Positions 34,341 to 43,498 of a stretch of DNA of 64,000 nt are shown here, piece after piece (position 1 is the stretch's first letter; every line of letters starts with the position of its first letter). Made by a program: the position numbers and the translations under genes. Source of the DNA: an uncultured Acidobacteriota bacterium (GTDB lineage: Bacteria > Acidobacteriota > Terriglobia > Terriglobales > Acidobacteriaceae); contig CAIQPK010000064.1 of NCBI GenBank assembly GCA_903873705.1, positions 99,993 to 163,992 of the forward strand, read 5' to 3'. Below the pieces are notes generated by a model, which did no database searches, was not told where the DNA came from, and saw only the letters and a program-made list of their open reading frames with translations.

Positions 34341-36116
34341 TCACAACACCGGCGAATCATCCTTCAACATCGCCTTCCGAATCACCTTCACCGGCACCGG
34401 ACCCTGCCGCATAAAGTTATCGTGAAACTGCTGCAGGCTAAACTTCGCCCCCAACTTCGCCTTCATATCCTCACGCAACTTCATAATCTCCAGCTTCCCC
34501 AGCGTGTAGTAAAGATAAGTCGGATCACCCGTGCCCCGCTTGCTCTCCACCATCCCCGCCGACCGCGACTGATACCCCTCCTTCACAAACAGATCCACCG
34601 CCTGGTCAATCGTCCACTGACCGTTCGCCTCACCCAGCCCGGTGTGCAGCTTGATCGCATTCACAAACCGCGCATCCCGCAGCAGCGCATCCTGCAACTG
34701 CCCCAGCCGAATCAGCCTTGACTCCCGCTCATCCTTCGCCCCCTGCCCCGGCTGCGCATACCCCTCATCGAGCATCATCTGCTCGCAGTAATGCGCCCAT
34801 CCCTCAATGTTCGTGCTCGCCCCAATCAGCTTCCGAATCTTCGACGGAAACCGGTCCTGCCAAAGAAACTGCACATAGTGTCCCGGAAACGCCTCATGAA
34901 CACTGGTCGAAACGATCGTCCCCACATTGAACTCGGCCATGTGTTCAGCGACATGCTCCGCCGTCCAGCTCTTCTCCGGCAGCGTCACGTTGAAGTAAGC
35001 CTTGGTCGATCCCGTCTCAAACGCCCCCGGCGCATCCATCGACGCAAACGTCGTCGCCCGCATAAACGGCGGCGTCTCCTCCAGCACCGGCTGCGTCTCC
35101 GCCGGAATCGTCATCACGTGGTGCGAGCGAATAAAGTTCTCCAGCGAATCAAACGTCGCATGAAACGCCGCCAGCAGCTCATCCGGCGGCGGATGAATCG
35201 TAGCCAACTCCGCCAGCACCTCCTGCGGCGTCTTCTTCACATCCACCAGCTTCGCCACCCGCGCAAACTCCGCCTGGTTCTTATGCATGTCGTCGTACGC
35301 AATCTGCAACAGCTTCTCCAGCGGCACGTCGACCATCTCGTCATACGCCAGCTTCTTGCGATACGTATCCGCACCCAGCCTGAAGTCCCCACCCGACCGC
35401 GGCAGCAGGTCCACCTTCATCCATGCGCCATAACTCTTCAATGCCGCGATCAACGCCGCATTGCTCTTCATGAAGTCGCCCTTGGCCGACGCATCCGTCG
35501 CATCAGAAAACGCCGTAGGCACATCGTTCTGAAAGAAGCTCACCAGCCCATCATTCTGCTCCAGCGCAATCTCCGTAAAAATCTTCGGCGGATTCTTCAG
35601 ATTCTTCCGCGCATCCTCCAGCACCGCCGGTATCAGCTTCTCCCTCTCCACCACCGACCGCAGCCGCGCATTCGCCGGCGCAAACGGCCGCTCCATCAAC
35701 ACAAAAATCGAGTTCGTTACCCCACTCTGGTACGTATCCGGATTCTTTTCCTGCGGCTTGATAGCCTCAATCGTCAACAACCACGACCGGATACTCCCCA
35801 GCAGAATCTCCCGGTCCGCCGCCTGCGGTGCATCCAGTGCGCTAGGATCGATGGCCGCAATCTTCTTCTCCCAAACATGCAGCAGCGCCCGCTTCTTCTC
35901 AATCCCCGCAGCCGAGTAATCCTCCAGCTGCGCATCGAACTCATGAAACCCCGACTGCGTCGCCGACGTGGGCTGCAGCTTCAAGTACACATCCGTGAAG
36001 TACTGCTCAGACAAAAACTCAAACGTCTGAATAGCCCCATCAGCAGACACACGTTGAGCTGAACCAGACGAGACCATCAAAACTCCGGCAAGGGCGAGTG
36101 CGAGAACGTTACGCAT
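34341..36116 (-). CDS. DUF885 family exported zinc-peptidase-like protein
   Basis: 591 residues with a signal peptide (VLALALAGVLMVSSGSAQ). DUF885 proteins are M3-like. The metal site HEAFPGHYVQFL (the HExxxGH form of the zinc motif) and the distal EGWAHYCEQMMLDEGY are both intact. An all-helical N-terminal domain of about 350 residues precedes it, as usual. It probably hydrolyses peptides or peptide-like bonds in the periplasm. The gene stands alone; the 20 bases before the ATG hold no strong ribosome binding site. Confidence 0.88.
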   Translation of the reverse strand: MRNVLALALAGVLMVSSGSAQRVSADGAIQTFEFLSEQYFTDVYLKLQPTSATQSGFHEFDAQLEDYSAAGIEKKRALLHVWEKKIAAIDPSALDAPQAADREILLGSIRSWLLTIEAIKPQEKNPDTYQSGVTNSIFVLMERPFAPANARLRSVVEREKLIPAVLEDARKNLKNPPKIFTEIALEQNDGLVSFFQNDVPTAFSDATDASAKGDFMKSNAALIAALKSYGAWMKVDLLPRSGGDFRLGADTYRKKLAYDEMVDVPLEKLLQIAYDDMHKNQAEFARVAKLVDVKKTPQEVLAELATIHPPPDELLAAFHATFDSLENFIRSHHVMTIPAETQPVLEETPPFMRATTFASMDAPGAFETGSTKAYFNVTLPEKSWTAEHVAEHMAEFNVGTIVSTSVHEAFPGHYVQFLWQDRFPSKIRKLIGASTNIEGWAHYCEQMMLDEGYAQPGQGAKDERESRLIRLGQLQDALLRDARFVNAIKLHTGLGEANGQWTIDQAVDLFVKEGYQSRSAGMVESKRGTGDPTYLYYTLGKLEIMKLREDMKAKLGAKFSLQQFHDNFMRQGPVPVKVIRKAMLKDDSPVL

Positions 36117-36248
36117 ATGCGCCTGAGTCTACCGTAGCCTGCGAATTTCGTCGCGGCGGTCGCTGCTCAAATTCCATACGTGGAAGATAGACGATGCACC
36201 CCTATACTTTCCTTAACCTGTTGAATCCGAAAGAAGGCACTTCAACCC

Positions 36249-36674
36249 ATGCGAATTCTCGGCCTCACCTGCCTCGCATTCGGCCTGCCCATCTTCGCGC
36301 AACCTGCAGTGGCTAATCAACCTGCCGCTGCGCAGGCACCCGCACATTCTTCACCAACGGAAACCACGCACGCCATCGCCGAAGTCTTCGTCAAGGTAGA
36401 CAAGGAAGGCAAGCTCTCGCAGGTTCGAGTCGTTCACAGCGCCGGCAAGGGTTCTGAATTCGACCGGAAGGCCATCGAAGCCGTAAGTCAGTACAAATTC
36501 AAGCCCACTATCCGTAACGGTCGAGCCGTCAGCGTCGAGATGTACATCAATGTTAACTTCGACATTAAATCCTCTGGCCCGCATCCAGCGCCGTCAGCAA
36601 CTCCCGCGTCTCCCGAATCACATCATCCGCCAACCCCGACGACAGCGGCCACTTCAACACCCCCTGCGGCGTAA
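36249..36674 (+). CDS. TonB C-terminal-domain protein reading into mfd antisense
   Basis: 141 residues with a signal peptide (LGLTCLAFGLPIFAQPAVA). Residues 44-105 match the TonB C-terminal domain (VFVKVDKEGKLSQVRVVHSA, AIEAVSQYKFKPTIRNGR, then VSVEMYINVNFDI). There is no N-terminal membrane anchor with a Pro-rich spacer, so it is not a standard energy transducer. The last 36 residues (SSGPHPAPSATPASPESHHP and on) are coded by the strand opposite the end of mfd, and are low-complexity Pro/Ser/Thr. The natural stop may have been lost there; the domain itself ends at about base 36563. Confidence 0.75.
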   Translation: MRILGLTCLAFGLPIFAQPAVANQPAAAQAPAHSSPTETTHAIAEVFVKVDKEGKLSQVRVVHSAGKGSEFDRKAIEAVSQYKFKPTIRNGRAVSVEMYINVNFDIKSSGPHPAPSATPASPESHHPPTPTTAATSTPPAA

Positions 36675-39600
36675 ACTGCGCCCCGTTCTTCGCATTCTTC
36701 GCCACCAACTTCATCAGCATCCCGGCATTGATCCCCTTGCCTTCCTCCTGCGGCGTCGCATGAACCTTCTCTGAAAACGTCACGTACAGCATGTCCCGCA
36801 TCGTCTTCATCTTGCCCGCCTGCAGCGGCGACCCCGCTGCCCGCACCGCCGTCACATCTCTCGCCGCGCGCGTCGCATTCGTCTCCGTCCGATTCATCAC
36901 CGCCCGGTTAGAAAACTGCAAATTAGCCGAAACCGGAGCCTGCCCATGCCGCCCGCTCAGCGGAGCCCGCGGCGCCGTCCCCGCATTCCACTGCCGCACA
37001 TAACCCGAACCCCCACCCAAACCCGAGGGGTGCCCCATGTCCCTCGCCTTTGGGGACATGGGCGTAGCCGCAGCCTTCTTCGCCTCCTCCACCGCCGTCC
37101 GCTTCCGCTCCAACTGCGCAATCCCCAACCGCTCGCACGTCAGCCGAATCTCTCCCGCCGCCAGCAAATGCAGCACGCTCTCCGGAGGAGCCCCATACCG
37201 GTCCTCCAGCTCCGCCCTTACATCCACCAGCGCCGCATCCGTCTCCGCTCCCGCAATCCGCTTGTACATCCGCAGCCGCTGGTTCTCCTCGGCGATATAG
37301 CTGTCATCGATCCGCAGCGAAATCCCCAGGTTCAGCACCACGTTCGGCCGCTCATCCTTCCCCTCGCCCTTCAGCCGACTCACCGCTTCTTCCAGCATCG
37401 TCGTATACATCTCGAAACCAATCGCTTCGATATGCCCCGACTGCTCGCCACCCAGCATGTTCCCCGCACCGCGCAGTTCCAGGTCCAGCGCCGCAATCTT
37501 GAACCCCGCACCCAAATCCGAGAATTCCTTCAACGCCGCCAGCCGTCGCCGCGCAATGTCCGTCAACTGCTGCTCCGGTGGAATCAGCAGATACGCATAC
37601 GCCCGCCGGTTCGACCGCCCAACCCGCCCCCGCAGCTGATAAAGCTCGCTCAACCCGTGCCGGTCCGCCCGGTTGATGATGATCGTGTTCGCCCGCGCAA
37701 TATCCAGCCCGTTCTCAATAATCGAGGTCGCACACAGCACGTCATACTCGCCATCCATGAACGCGAGCATCGCGCGCTCCAGCTCCGCCTCCGGCATCTG
37801 CCCATGCGCTACCACCACCCGAGCCTGCGGCACCAGCTCGCGAATCTTCGCGGCCAGCTCATAAATCGTCTCCACGCGGTTATGCACAAAATACGTCTGC
37901 CCGCCGCGCTCCAGCTCCATCTCAATCGCCGTCCGCACCAGCTTCTCATCGAACTTCGCCACGATCGTCTGGATCGCCATGCGGTCCTTGGGCGGCGTTT
38001 CGATTACGCTCATGTCCCGCAAGCCCACCAGGCTCATGTGCAGCGTCCGCGGTATTGGCGTCGCGCTCATCGCCAGCACATCGATCGCCGCCCGCATCTT
38101 CTTCAGCCGCTCTTTATGCCGCACGCCAAAGCGCTGCTCTTCATCGACGATCAGCAACCCCAGGTCCTGAAACTTCAAACTCTCCGACAAAATGGCATGA
38201 GTCCCGATCAAAATATCGACCTTGCCTTCAGCCGTCTTCTCCAGCACATCCTTCTTCTCTTTCGCCGTCCTGAAGCGCGAAATCATCTCGATGTTCACCG
38301 GAAAATTCGCAAACCGTTTCTTGAAGCTCTCGAAATGCTGGAAGCACAACACCGTCGTCGGCGCCAGCACCGCCACCTGCTTCGAATCCTGCACCGCCTT
38401 GAACGCCGCGCGCATCGCCACTTCCGTCTTGCCGTAGCCCACATCGCCGCACAGCAGCCGGTCCATCGGCTGCATGCTTTCCATGTCGGCCTTAATGTCC
38501 TTCACCGCATTCAGCTGGTCATCGGTCTCGTTGAAGTCGAACGCGTCTTCAAACTCGCGCTGCAGATTGTTGTCCGGCGAAAACGCCGTGCCCACCGCCG
38601 CAGCGCGCTGCGCATACAGCTTCAACAACTCCTCGGCCATATCCTGCATGGCCTTCTTCACCCGCGCCTTGGTCTTCGCCCACGCCTGGTTCGAAAGCTT
38701 GTTCTTCTCAGGCGCCGGCCCCGTCTCGCTCGACCGGTACTTCTGAATCAGGTCCAGCCGCGTCAGCGGAACATACAACGTCGTGTCCGCAAACTCCAGC
38801 ATCATCATCTCGAGCGGCGGAGCGTCCGGCTGATCGAACGACCTCAGCCCCTGGTACTGCGCAATCCCATGCTCCACATGCACCACGTAATCGCCCACAG
38901 CCAAATCACGAAAATCCGAAATGAACGCCGACGTCTTCGACTTCCGGACCACCGTACGCGCATGAACATCCGCATCGTCAGAAAGATCGTTCGCGCCAAA
39001 CACGATCAGCTGCCGCCCCGTCGCGCGATCCAGGTCCAGCACCTGCACGCCGTTCGAAACCGCAGCCCGCACAATCACCGGCGTCCGCAAATCCCCCGCC
39101 AGGTAACTCGACTCCGAATAAACCGTCGAAGACCCCGGAGCCTGCGTACGCGACCCCAGCCGGTACGCCACGCCATACTCCTGCAACAACCCCGCCAGCC
39201 GCTCCACCTCACCCTGGTTCGGCGCCGCAATCAATACCCGCGCCTCATTCACCATCAGCGCCTTCAGCTCATCAACAAAACCCGGTATCGACCCATGAAA
39301 CCGCATCGTAGGCCGCGTCGCAAACTCCACCTCGCTCGCATCGCTCCGGTCCGCATCCAGAATATCGACAGCCCCAAGCTGGTCCAGCTCACATCCCCCA
39401 TAAGACCGCACCCGGTCCTGCATCTCCCACGGCGAAAGATACAAATCCTCCGGCCGCACCAGCGACCCGATCCCCGCCCGGTCATGCCGCTGCTCCACCT
39501 TCGTCCACCACCGCTCGCCCTGGTTCTCCACCATCGCCGGCTCTTCCACAAACACCCGCGTCTGCGGCCCCATCAGCTCCAGCAACGACGAATTAGCCCC

Positions 39601-40539
39601 CGCCACCGCCGCATAAAACTCCCACCCCGGAAACACCGTCGCATCCGCGACTCTCACACCGGGGTGCCCCATGTCCGGATTCTCGGACATGGGAACATGC
39701 GCCACCAATTCCGCCGGAGTCTCCCCACCCTCCAACTCCGCTCCCGCCCGCCCCGACCGCGTCAACCGCGCATTGATCGCTGTCAGCAGCTTGTCAGTAA
39801 CCGGCGTCTCGGTCAGCGGCAACAGCAGCGCGGAATCCATCTGCGAGCTCGACCGCTGCGTATCCGGATCGAACTTCCGGATCGACTCAATCTCATCCCC
39901 AAAAAAATCGATCCGCACCGGCCGGTCCATCTCCGGCGAGTAAGCATCAACAATTCCGCCCCGAATCGTCACCTGACCCGGCATTTCCACCACATCCACG
40001 CGCGTATAGCCCACCGACAGCAGATGCTCCACCAGCATGTCAGGAATATGCTCTTCGCCTTTGTTCAGCCGCAGCGCCAGCGCCGCGTAAAAATCGCGCT
40101 TGAACAACTTCATGCAAACCGCTTCCACCGGCGCAATCACCAGCCGCGCTCCGCCTCCGCTCCCGTGCCCAGCGGCCAGCTTCCACAGCGCCGCCGCCCT
40201 TTGCTCCTGTATCTCCGGATGCGGCGACAGATTCTCAAACGGAAGCACATCATGCGCCGGCAGACGCAGTACTTCATCGGCGTTCAACGCGCCCGTCAGC
40301 TCACAAGCCGCCAGCACCGCCGTATGCAGCGCCTCCGCCGCCTTGTTGTCGGAAACAATCACCAGCGCCGGCGCCTGCCCCGCCCGCACAAAGTAAGGAA
40401 GATAAAGAGCCCGCGCCGTGGCGGTCAATCCAGACACACGTCTCCGGCCCGTGCCACCCGCTAGATGGCGGCGCACACGCTCAAAGGCTGCGGAGGACTC
40501 CAGGTCCGCCATCAACTCGCGGACGAAGGGCAGAATCAT
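36565..40539 (-). CDS. mfd: Transcription-repair coupling factor Mfd with repeat-derived insertions
   Basis: 1324 residues against about 1150-1180 in most species. It removes stalled RNA polymerase and recruits UvrA. The UvrB-like N-terminus (LYLPYFVRAGQAPALVIVSD, LPAHDVLPFENLSPHPEIQE), the RNA polymerase-interaction domain (GDYVVHVEHGIAQYQGLRSF) and the SF2 translocase motifs (GDVGYGKTEV, VDEEQRFGV, SATPIPRTL, QLRGRVGRSNRRAYAYLL) are all intact. Two palindromic repeats lie in frame: at about residue 283-293 (VPMSENPDMGHPGV) and in the D7 region at about residue 1159-1169 (PMSPKARDMGHPSG), where a further 90 low-complexity residues follow. The gene overlaps the TonB-domain gene by 110 bases at its 3' end. 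Confidence 0.95.
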   Translation of the reverse strand: MILPFVRELMADLESSAAFERVRRHLAGGTGRRRVSGLTATARALYLPYFVRAGQAPALVIVSDNKAAEALHTAVLAACELTGALNADEVLRLPAHDVLPFENLSPHPEIQEQRAAALWKLAAGHGSGGGARLVIAPVEAVCMKLFKRDFYAALALRLNKGEEHIPDMLVEHLLSVGYTRVDVVEMPGQVTIRGGIVDAYSPEMDRPVRIDFFGDEIESIRKFDPDTQRSSSQMDSALLLPLTETPVTDKLLTAINARLTRSGRAGAELEGGETPAELVAHVPMSENPDMGHPGVRVADATVFPGWEFYAAVAGANSSLLELMGPQTRVFVEEPAMVENQGERWWTKVEQRHDRAGIGSLVRPEDLYLSPWEMQDRVRSYGGCELDQLGAVDILDADRSDASEVEFATRPTMRFHGSIPGFVDELKALMVNEARVLIAAPNQGEVERLAGLLQEYGVAYRLGSRTQAPGSSTVYSESSYLAGDLRTPVIVRAAVSNGVQVLDLDRATGRQLIVFGANDLSDDADVHARTVVRKSKTSAFISDFRDLAVGDYVVHVEHGIAQYQGLRSFDQPDAPPLEMMMLEFADTTLYVPLTRLDLIQKYRSSETGPAPEKNKLSNQAWAKTKARVKKAMQDMAEELLKLYAQRAAAVGTAFSPDNNLQREFEDAFDFNETDDQLNAVKDIKADMESMQPMDRLLCGDVGYGKTEVAMRAAFKAVQDSKQVAVLAPTTVLCFQHFESFKKRFANFPVNIEMISRFRTAKEKKDVLEKTAEGKVDILIGTHAILSESLKFQDLGLLIVDEEQRFGVRHKERLKKMRAAIDVLAMSATPIPRTLHMSLVGLRDMSVIETPPKDRMAIQTIVAKFDEKLVRTAIEMELERGGQTYFVHNRVETIYELAAKIRELVPQARVVVAHGQMPEAELERAMLAFMDGEYDVLCATSIIENGLDIARANTIIINRADRHGLSELYQLRGRVGRSNRRAYAYLLIPPEQQLTDIARRRLAALKEFSDLGAGFKIAALDLELRGAGNMLGGEQSGHIEAIGFEMYTTMLEEAVSRLKGEGKDERPNVVLNLGISLRIDDSYIAEENQRLRMYKRIAGAETDAALVDVRAELEDRYGAPPESVLHLLAAGEIRLTCERLGIAQLERKRTAVEEAKKAAATPMSPKARDMGHPSGLGGGSGYVRQWNAGTAPRAPLSGRHGQAPVSANLQFSNRAVMNRTETNATRAARDVTAVRAAGSPLQAGKMKTMRDMLYVTFSEKVHATPQEEGKGINAGMLMKLVAKNAKNGAQFTPQGVLKWPLSSGLADDVIRETRELLTALDAGQRI
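37027..37066. repeat. Palindromic CCCATGTCC repeat in frame within mfd (copy near the 3' end)
   Basis: CCCATGTCCC (37034-37043) pairs perfectly with GGGACATGGG (37053-37062) around a nine-base loop, preceded by GGGGTGC. It differs in the loop from the 39661 copy, but the coding result is the same type of peptide. Confidence 0.9.
39661..39693. repeat. Palindromic CCCATGTCC repeat in frame within mfd (copy near the 5' third)
   Basis: GGGGTG then stem CCCATGTCCG (39668-39677), loop GATTCT, stem CGGACATGGG (39684-39693). It is the same sequence as the intergenic copy at 63619-63650. Confidence 0.93.
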
Positions 40540-40546
40540 GCAGCCC

Positions 40547-41791
40547 CTATTTTAGTCCGTATTCCAGGCTCTCATTGCTGTTCGCCGTAAACCGCTCCAG
40601 CGTCTCGGCCACCGGCAACCCCTCGGCGATAGCATCCGCCGCAGCGCCGCGCGTCCAATTCCACTCATCGCTCACCATCGCCGCCGCCAGGAAAGCCGTG
40701 CTGCCCCAGAAGTTCCGCGCGTCCACAATCTCCGCCAGCCGCCGCAGCAGTGCCGCGCGCCACGACGTCCGGCACACCAGCAGGTCGCGCACCACTTCGT
40801 CATCGAACGCATGCGACATCGGATGCGGTGTCCCGCGATAGAACACCAGCGTCTTCGTTCCCAGGCCCACCTCATGCTCCAGCAGAAACGCCCGCATCAC
40901 CGTACCCAGCGAGTCCTTGCGATACCCCGCCGCATTCATCTGGTAATGCACCACGGTGGTCGACCCATGCCGCCACCCGCCCGCCATGCTCAACCACTGA
41001 CCTTCAGCCCCCCGCAGACCCACTAGGAACCCACCCGGCAAATCCCGCGACGCCCGAAACCGCCGCAAACACTCCGCATCCGGCACCGGATTCAGCGATG
41101 CCGCATTGAGCGCCGAAATATCCGCTTCGCTCAGCAGCGTCTGCACGTCCGCCACCAGCTTGCAATCCATCTTCGCCAGCATCCGCTTCCGATAGAACCG
41201 CATGTTTGTCCGCGTCGTCTTGCCGAACTTCGCCAGCGTGCCGTCGTACGTGTCCGCCAGCTGCAACTGCTTCTTCACCGCACGATCCCGCTCAGCCCAC
41301 CGCACTTCGCTAGCCCGCAGCACCGGCCCCGGATGCTTCCCATCCAGCTTGGTACACGCATAAGACGTCAGCACCACGTGCGCCTTCTGCCGCAGCAGCG
41401 CCCGCACCGCCCGCGCCGTCACATAGCTCCGCATACCCGCCGGAGCTACCACCGTCCGTATGCCTTCAAGATCGTCCGTCGTATAGGCACCGGTCCCGAA
41501 ACCCAGCACCCGCAGCTCATAAAACAGCACTGCCGCATGCAGGTCATCGGCTTCCACCCGCCCATGACCATCCACGCCCGGCTTCACCAACAGCACCAGC
41601 ACCGGCCGCTTCCACTTCGCCCCGCCGCCGCCCAGAAAGTAGCCAAGCCAGTGCATCGCACCCGGCTGGCCGCAGCGTTCGGCCAACATTTCAAGCAGTG
41701 AAACACGCTTCAGGATCGCGTCGGAGCCCTCCAGAACGCACACATCCATCGGCTCACGCTCTTCCGTAGAGTCCTGCCACACAGTACACAT
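40547..41791 (-). CDS. FemAB/BioF2-like GNAT acetyltransferase-type protein
   Basis: 414 residues. The C-terminal half (SDLSALNAASLNP-type helix, then GGFLVGLRGAEGQWLSMAGG, RHGSTTVVHYQMNAAGYRKD, SLGTVMRAFLLEHEVGLGTK, TLVFYRGTPHPMSHAFDDEV) looks like the acetyltransferase_6/FemAB acyl-CoA-dependent fold, used for peptidoglycan or exopolysaccharide work in other bacteria. The N-terminal half (about 1-190) is of unknown family. No membrane segments. A start at ATG 41749 (MDVCVLEGSDAILK) is possible. The stop lies 7 bases before the mfd start, so the two may be one leftward unit. Confidence 0.68.
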   Translation of the reverse strand: MCTVWQDSTEEREPMDVCVLEGSDAILKRVSLLEMLAERCGQPGAMHWLGYFLGGGGAKWKRPVLVLLVKPGVDGHGRVEADDLHAAVLFYELRVLGFGTGAYTTDDLEGIRTVVAPAGMRSYVTARAVRALLRQKAHVVLTSYACTKLDGKHPGPVLRASEVRWAERDRAVKKQLQLADTYDGTLAKFGKTTRTNMRFYRKRMLAKMDCKLVADVQTLLSEADISALNAASLNPVPDAECLRRFRASRDLPGGFLVGLRGAEGQWLSMAGGWRHGSTTVVHYQMNAAGYRKDSLGTVMRAFLLEHEVGLGTKTLVFYRGTPHPMSHAFDDEVVRDLLVCRTSWRAALLRRLAEIVDARNFWGSTAFLAAAMVSDEWNWTRGAAADAIAEGLPVAETLERFTANSNESLEYGLK

Positions 41792-41908
41792 CCTCGCTGA
41801 TTTGTTAGCTCCGGAATACTACTCCACAGCCCCCTCGCCAGCCAAGTCCACTCCCACTTTCGTTCGCGTCTAACCTTGGGCAATACCCGCGCTAAAATTG
41901 ACCCAGCC

Positions 41909-43387
41909 ATGCCAGCCGCCATCGCACTCTCGCCCGACGTCCTCGCCAAGTACCAGCCCGTCATCGGCCTCGAGGTCCACGTCCAGCTCCTCACCAGGAC
42001 CAAGGCCTTCTGCGGCTGCAAGAACGAGTACGGCGGCGAGCCTAACACCCACGTCTGCCCCACTTGCCTCGGCCTCCCCGGCGCACTGCCCGTGCTCAAC
42101 CGCCAGGCGGTAGAGTTCGCCGTCCTCGCCGCCAGGGCCATCGGCTGCGAAATCCGCGAAACCAGCATCTTCTCCCGCAAGAACTACTTCTACCCCGACT
42201 CCCCCAAGGGCTACCAGATCTCTCAGTTCGACAAACCCATAGCCGAAAACGGCTATCTCATCGTCCCGGACGCTACCGGAGCAGACAAGCGTATCGGCAT
42301 CACCCGCCTGCACATGGAAGAGGACGCCGGCAAGAGCATCCACGACGGTTTCGCCGATTCCGCCACCCGCACCTACATCGACCTCAACCGCTGCGGCACC
42401 CCGCTCGTCGAAATCGTCTCCGAGCCCGACCTCCGCTCCGCCGACGAAGTCTTCGAATACCTCACTAAACTCAAGGAAATCCTTCTCTACACCGCCGTCT
42501 CCGACTGCAACATGGAAGAAGGCTCCCTCCGCTGCGACGCCAACGTCTCCGTCATGCTCAAGGGCGCGAAGGAATACGGCACCAAGGCCGAAGTAAAAAA
42601 CGTCAACTCCTTCCGCTACATCCGCTCCGCCGTAGAGTACGAAATCGAGCGCCAGATCGGCGTCATCGAAGAGGGCGGTCGTGTCGTCCAGGAGTCCCGC
42701 CTCTGGAACAACGCCGAGGGCCGCACCTACTCCATGCGCTCCAAGGAGCAGGCCCACGACTACCGCTACTTCCCCGAGCCCGACCTCCCACCCCTCGTCG
42801 TCGGCCCCGAGTGGCAGCGCCAAATCCTCGCCGACATGCCCGAACTCCCCGAAGCCCGCCGCGCCCGCCTCACCACCGAGTACGGCCTCTCCGCGCAGGA
42901 TGCGGCCACCCTCACCACCGACCGCGCCCTCGGCGACTTCTTCCAGCTCGCCGCATCCCGCGCCAAATCACCCAAGCGCGTCGCCGCCATCCTGCTCTCC
43001 GAAATCACCATGCGCCTCCGCGTCGGCAACGTCGAGCTCAGCGCCTCCCCCATCACCCTCGACGGCCTCGTCCTCGCCGCCGACCTCGCCGAAGCCAACG
43101 AAATCAGCTCCAAACAGCTCAAGCAGCTCCTCGACACCTGCTTCGCCGAAGGCCAGGACTTCGCCCACATCTACGCCCGCGACAAGCCGCAGCAGATCTC
43201 CGACACCTCCGCCATTGAAGCCATGATCGACGAAGTCATCGCCGCCAACCCCGCCCAGGTCGCCCAGTTCAAAGGCGGCAAACGCACGGTGTCAGCCTTC
43301 TTCGTCGGCCAGGTCATGAAGCTCTCCAGGGGCCAGGCCAACCCCGCCGTCCTCAACGAGCTGGTTATCAAGAAACTCGACGCCTGA
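41909..43387 (+). CDS. gatB: Aspartyl/glutamyl-tRNA amidotransferase subunit B
   Basis: 492 residues from the ATG at 41909. GatB activates the misacylated aminoacyl-tRNA (phosphorylating Asp/Glu) while GatA supplies ammonia. Diagnostic parts: KYQPVIGLEVHVQLLTRTKA, CGCKNEYGG, HVCPTCLGLPGALPVLN (with the four zinc-binding cysteines of the cradle domain), KNYFYPDSPKGYQISQFDKP, and the C-terminal tRNA-binding YqeY domain (KGGKRTVSAFFVGQVMKLSR). gatA and gatC are not in the window. A TTG start 33 bases upstream is not needed. Confidence 0.96.
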   Translation: MPAAIALSPDVLAKYQPVIGLEVHVQLLTRTKAFCGCKNEYGGEPNTHVCPTCLGLPGALPVLNRQAVEFAVLAARAIGCEIRETSIFSRKNYFYPDSPKGYQISQFDKPIAENGYLIVPDATGADKRIGITRLHMEEDAGKSIHDGFADSATRTYIDLNRCGTPLVEIVSEPDLRSADEVFEYLTKLKEILLYTAVSDCNMEEGSLRCDANVSVMLKGAKEYGTKAEVKNVNSFRYIRSAVEYEIERQIGVIEEGGRVVQESRLWNNAEGRTYSMRSKEQAHDYRYFPEPDLPPLVVGPEWQRQILADMPELPEARRARLTTEYGLSAQDAATLTTDRALGDFFQLAASRAKSPKRVAAILLSEITMRLRVGNVELSASPITLDGLVLAADLAEANEISSKQLKQLLDTCFAEGQDFAHIYARDKPQQISDTSAIEAMIDEVIAANPAQVAQFKGGKRTVSAFFVGQVMKLSRGQANPAVLNELVIKKLDA

Positions 43388-43498
43388 GTGAGGCCGCCTC
43401 GTGGGATCCCCGGCCCGACGACCGTGACAACTGACGAACCCATCTTCTCTATGATAAGAAACACTCTCCCGGCCTCGACCACGCGTCTAACCACCTCT

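Noticed and set aside
36946..40464. A 1172-codon open frame on the plus strand opposite mfd
   Set aside because: It is an antisense shadow of mfd caused by high GC. It is Arg/His/Pro-rich, has no domain and no ribosome binding site, and mfd carries all the family motifs.
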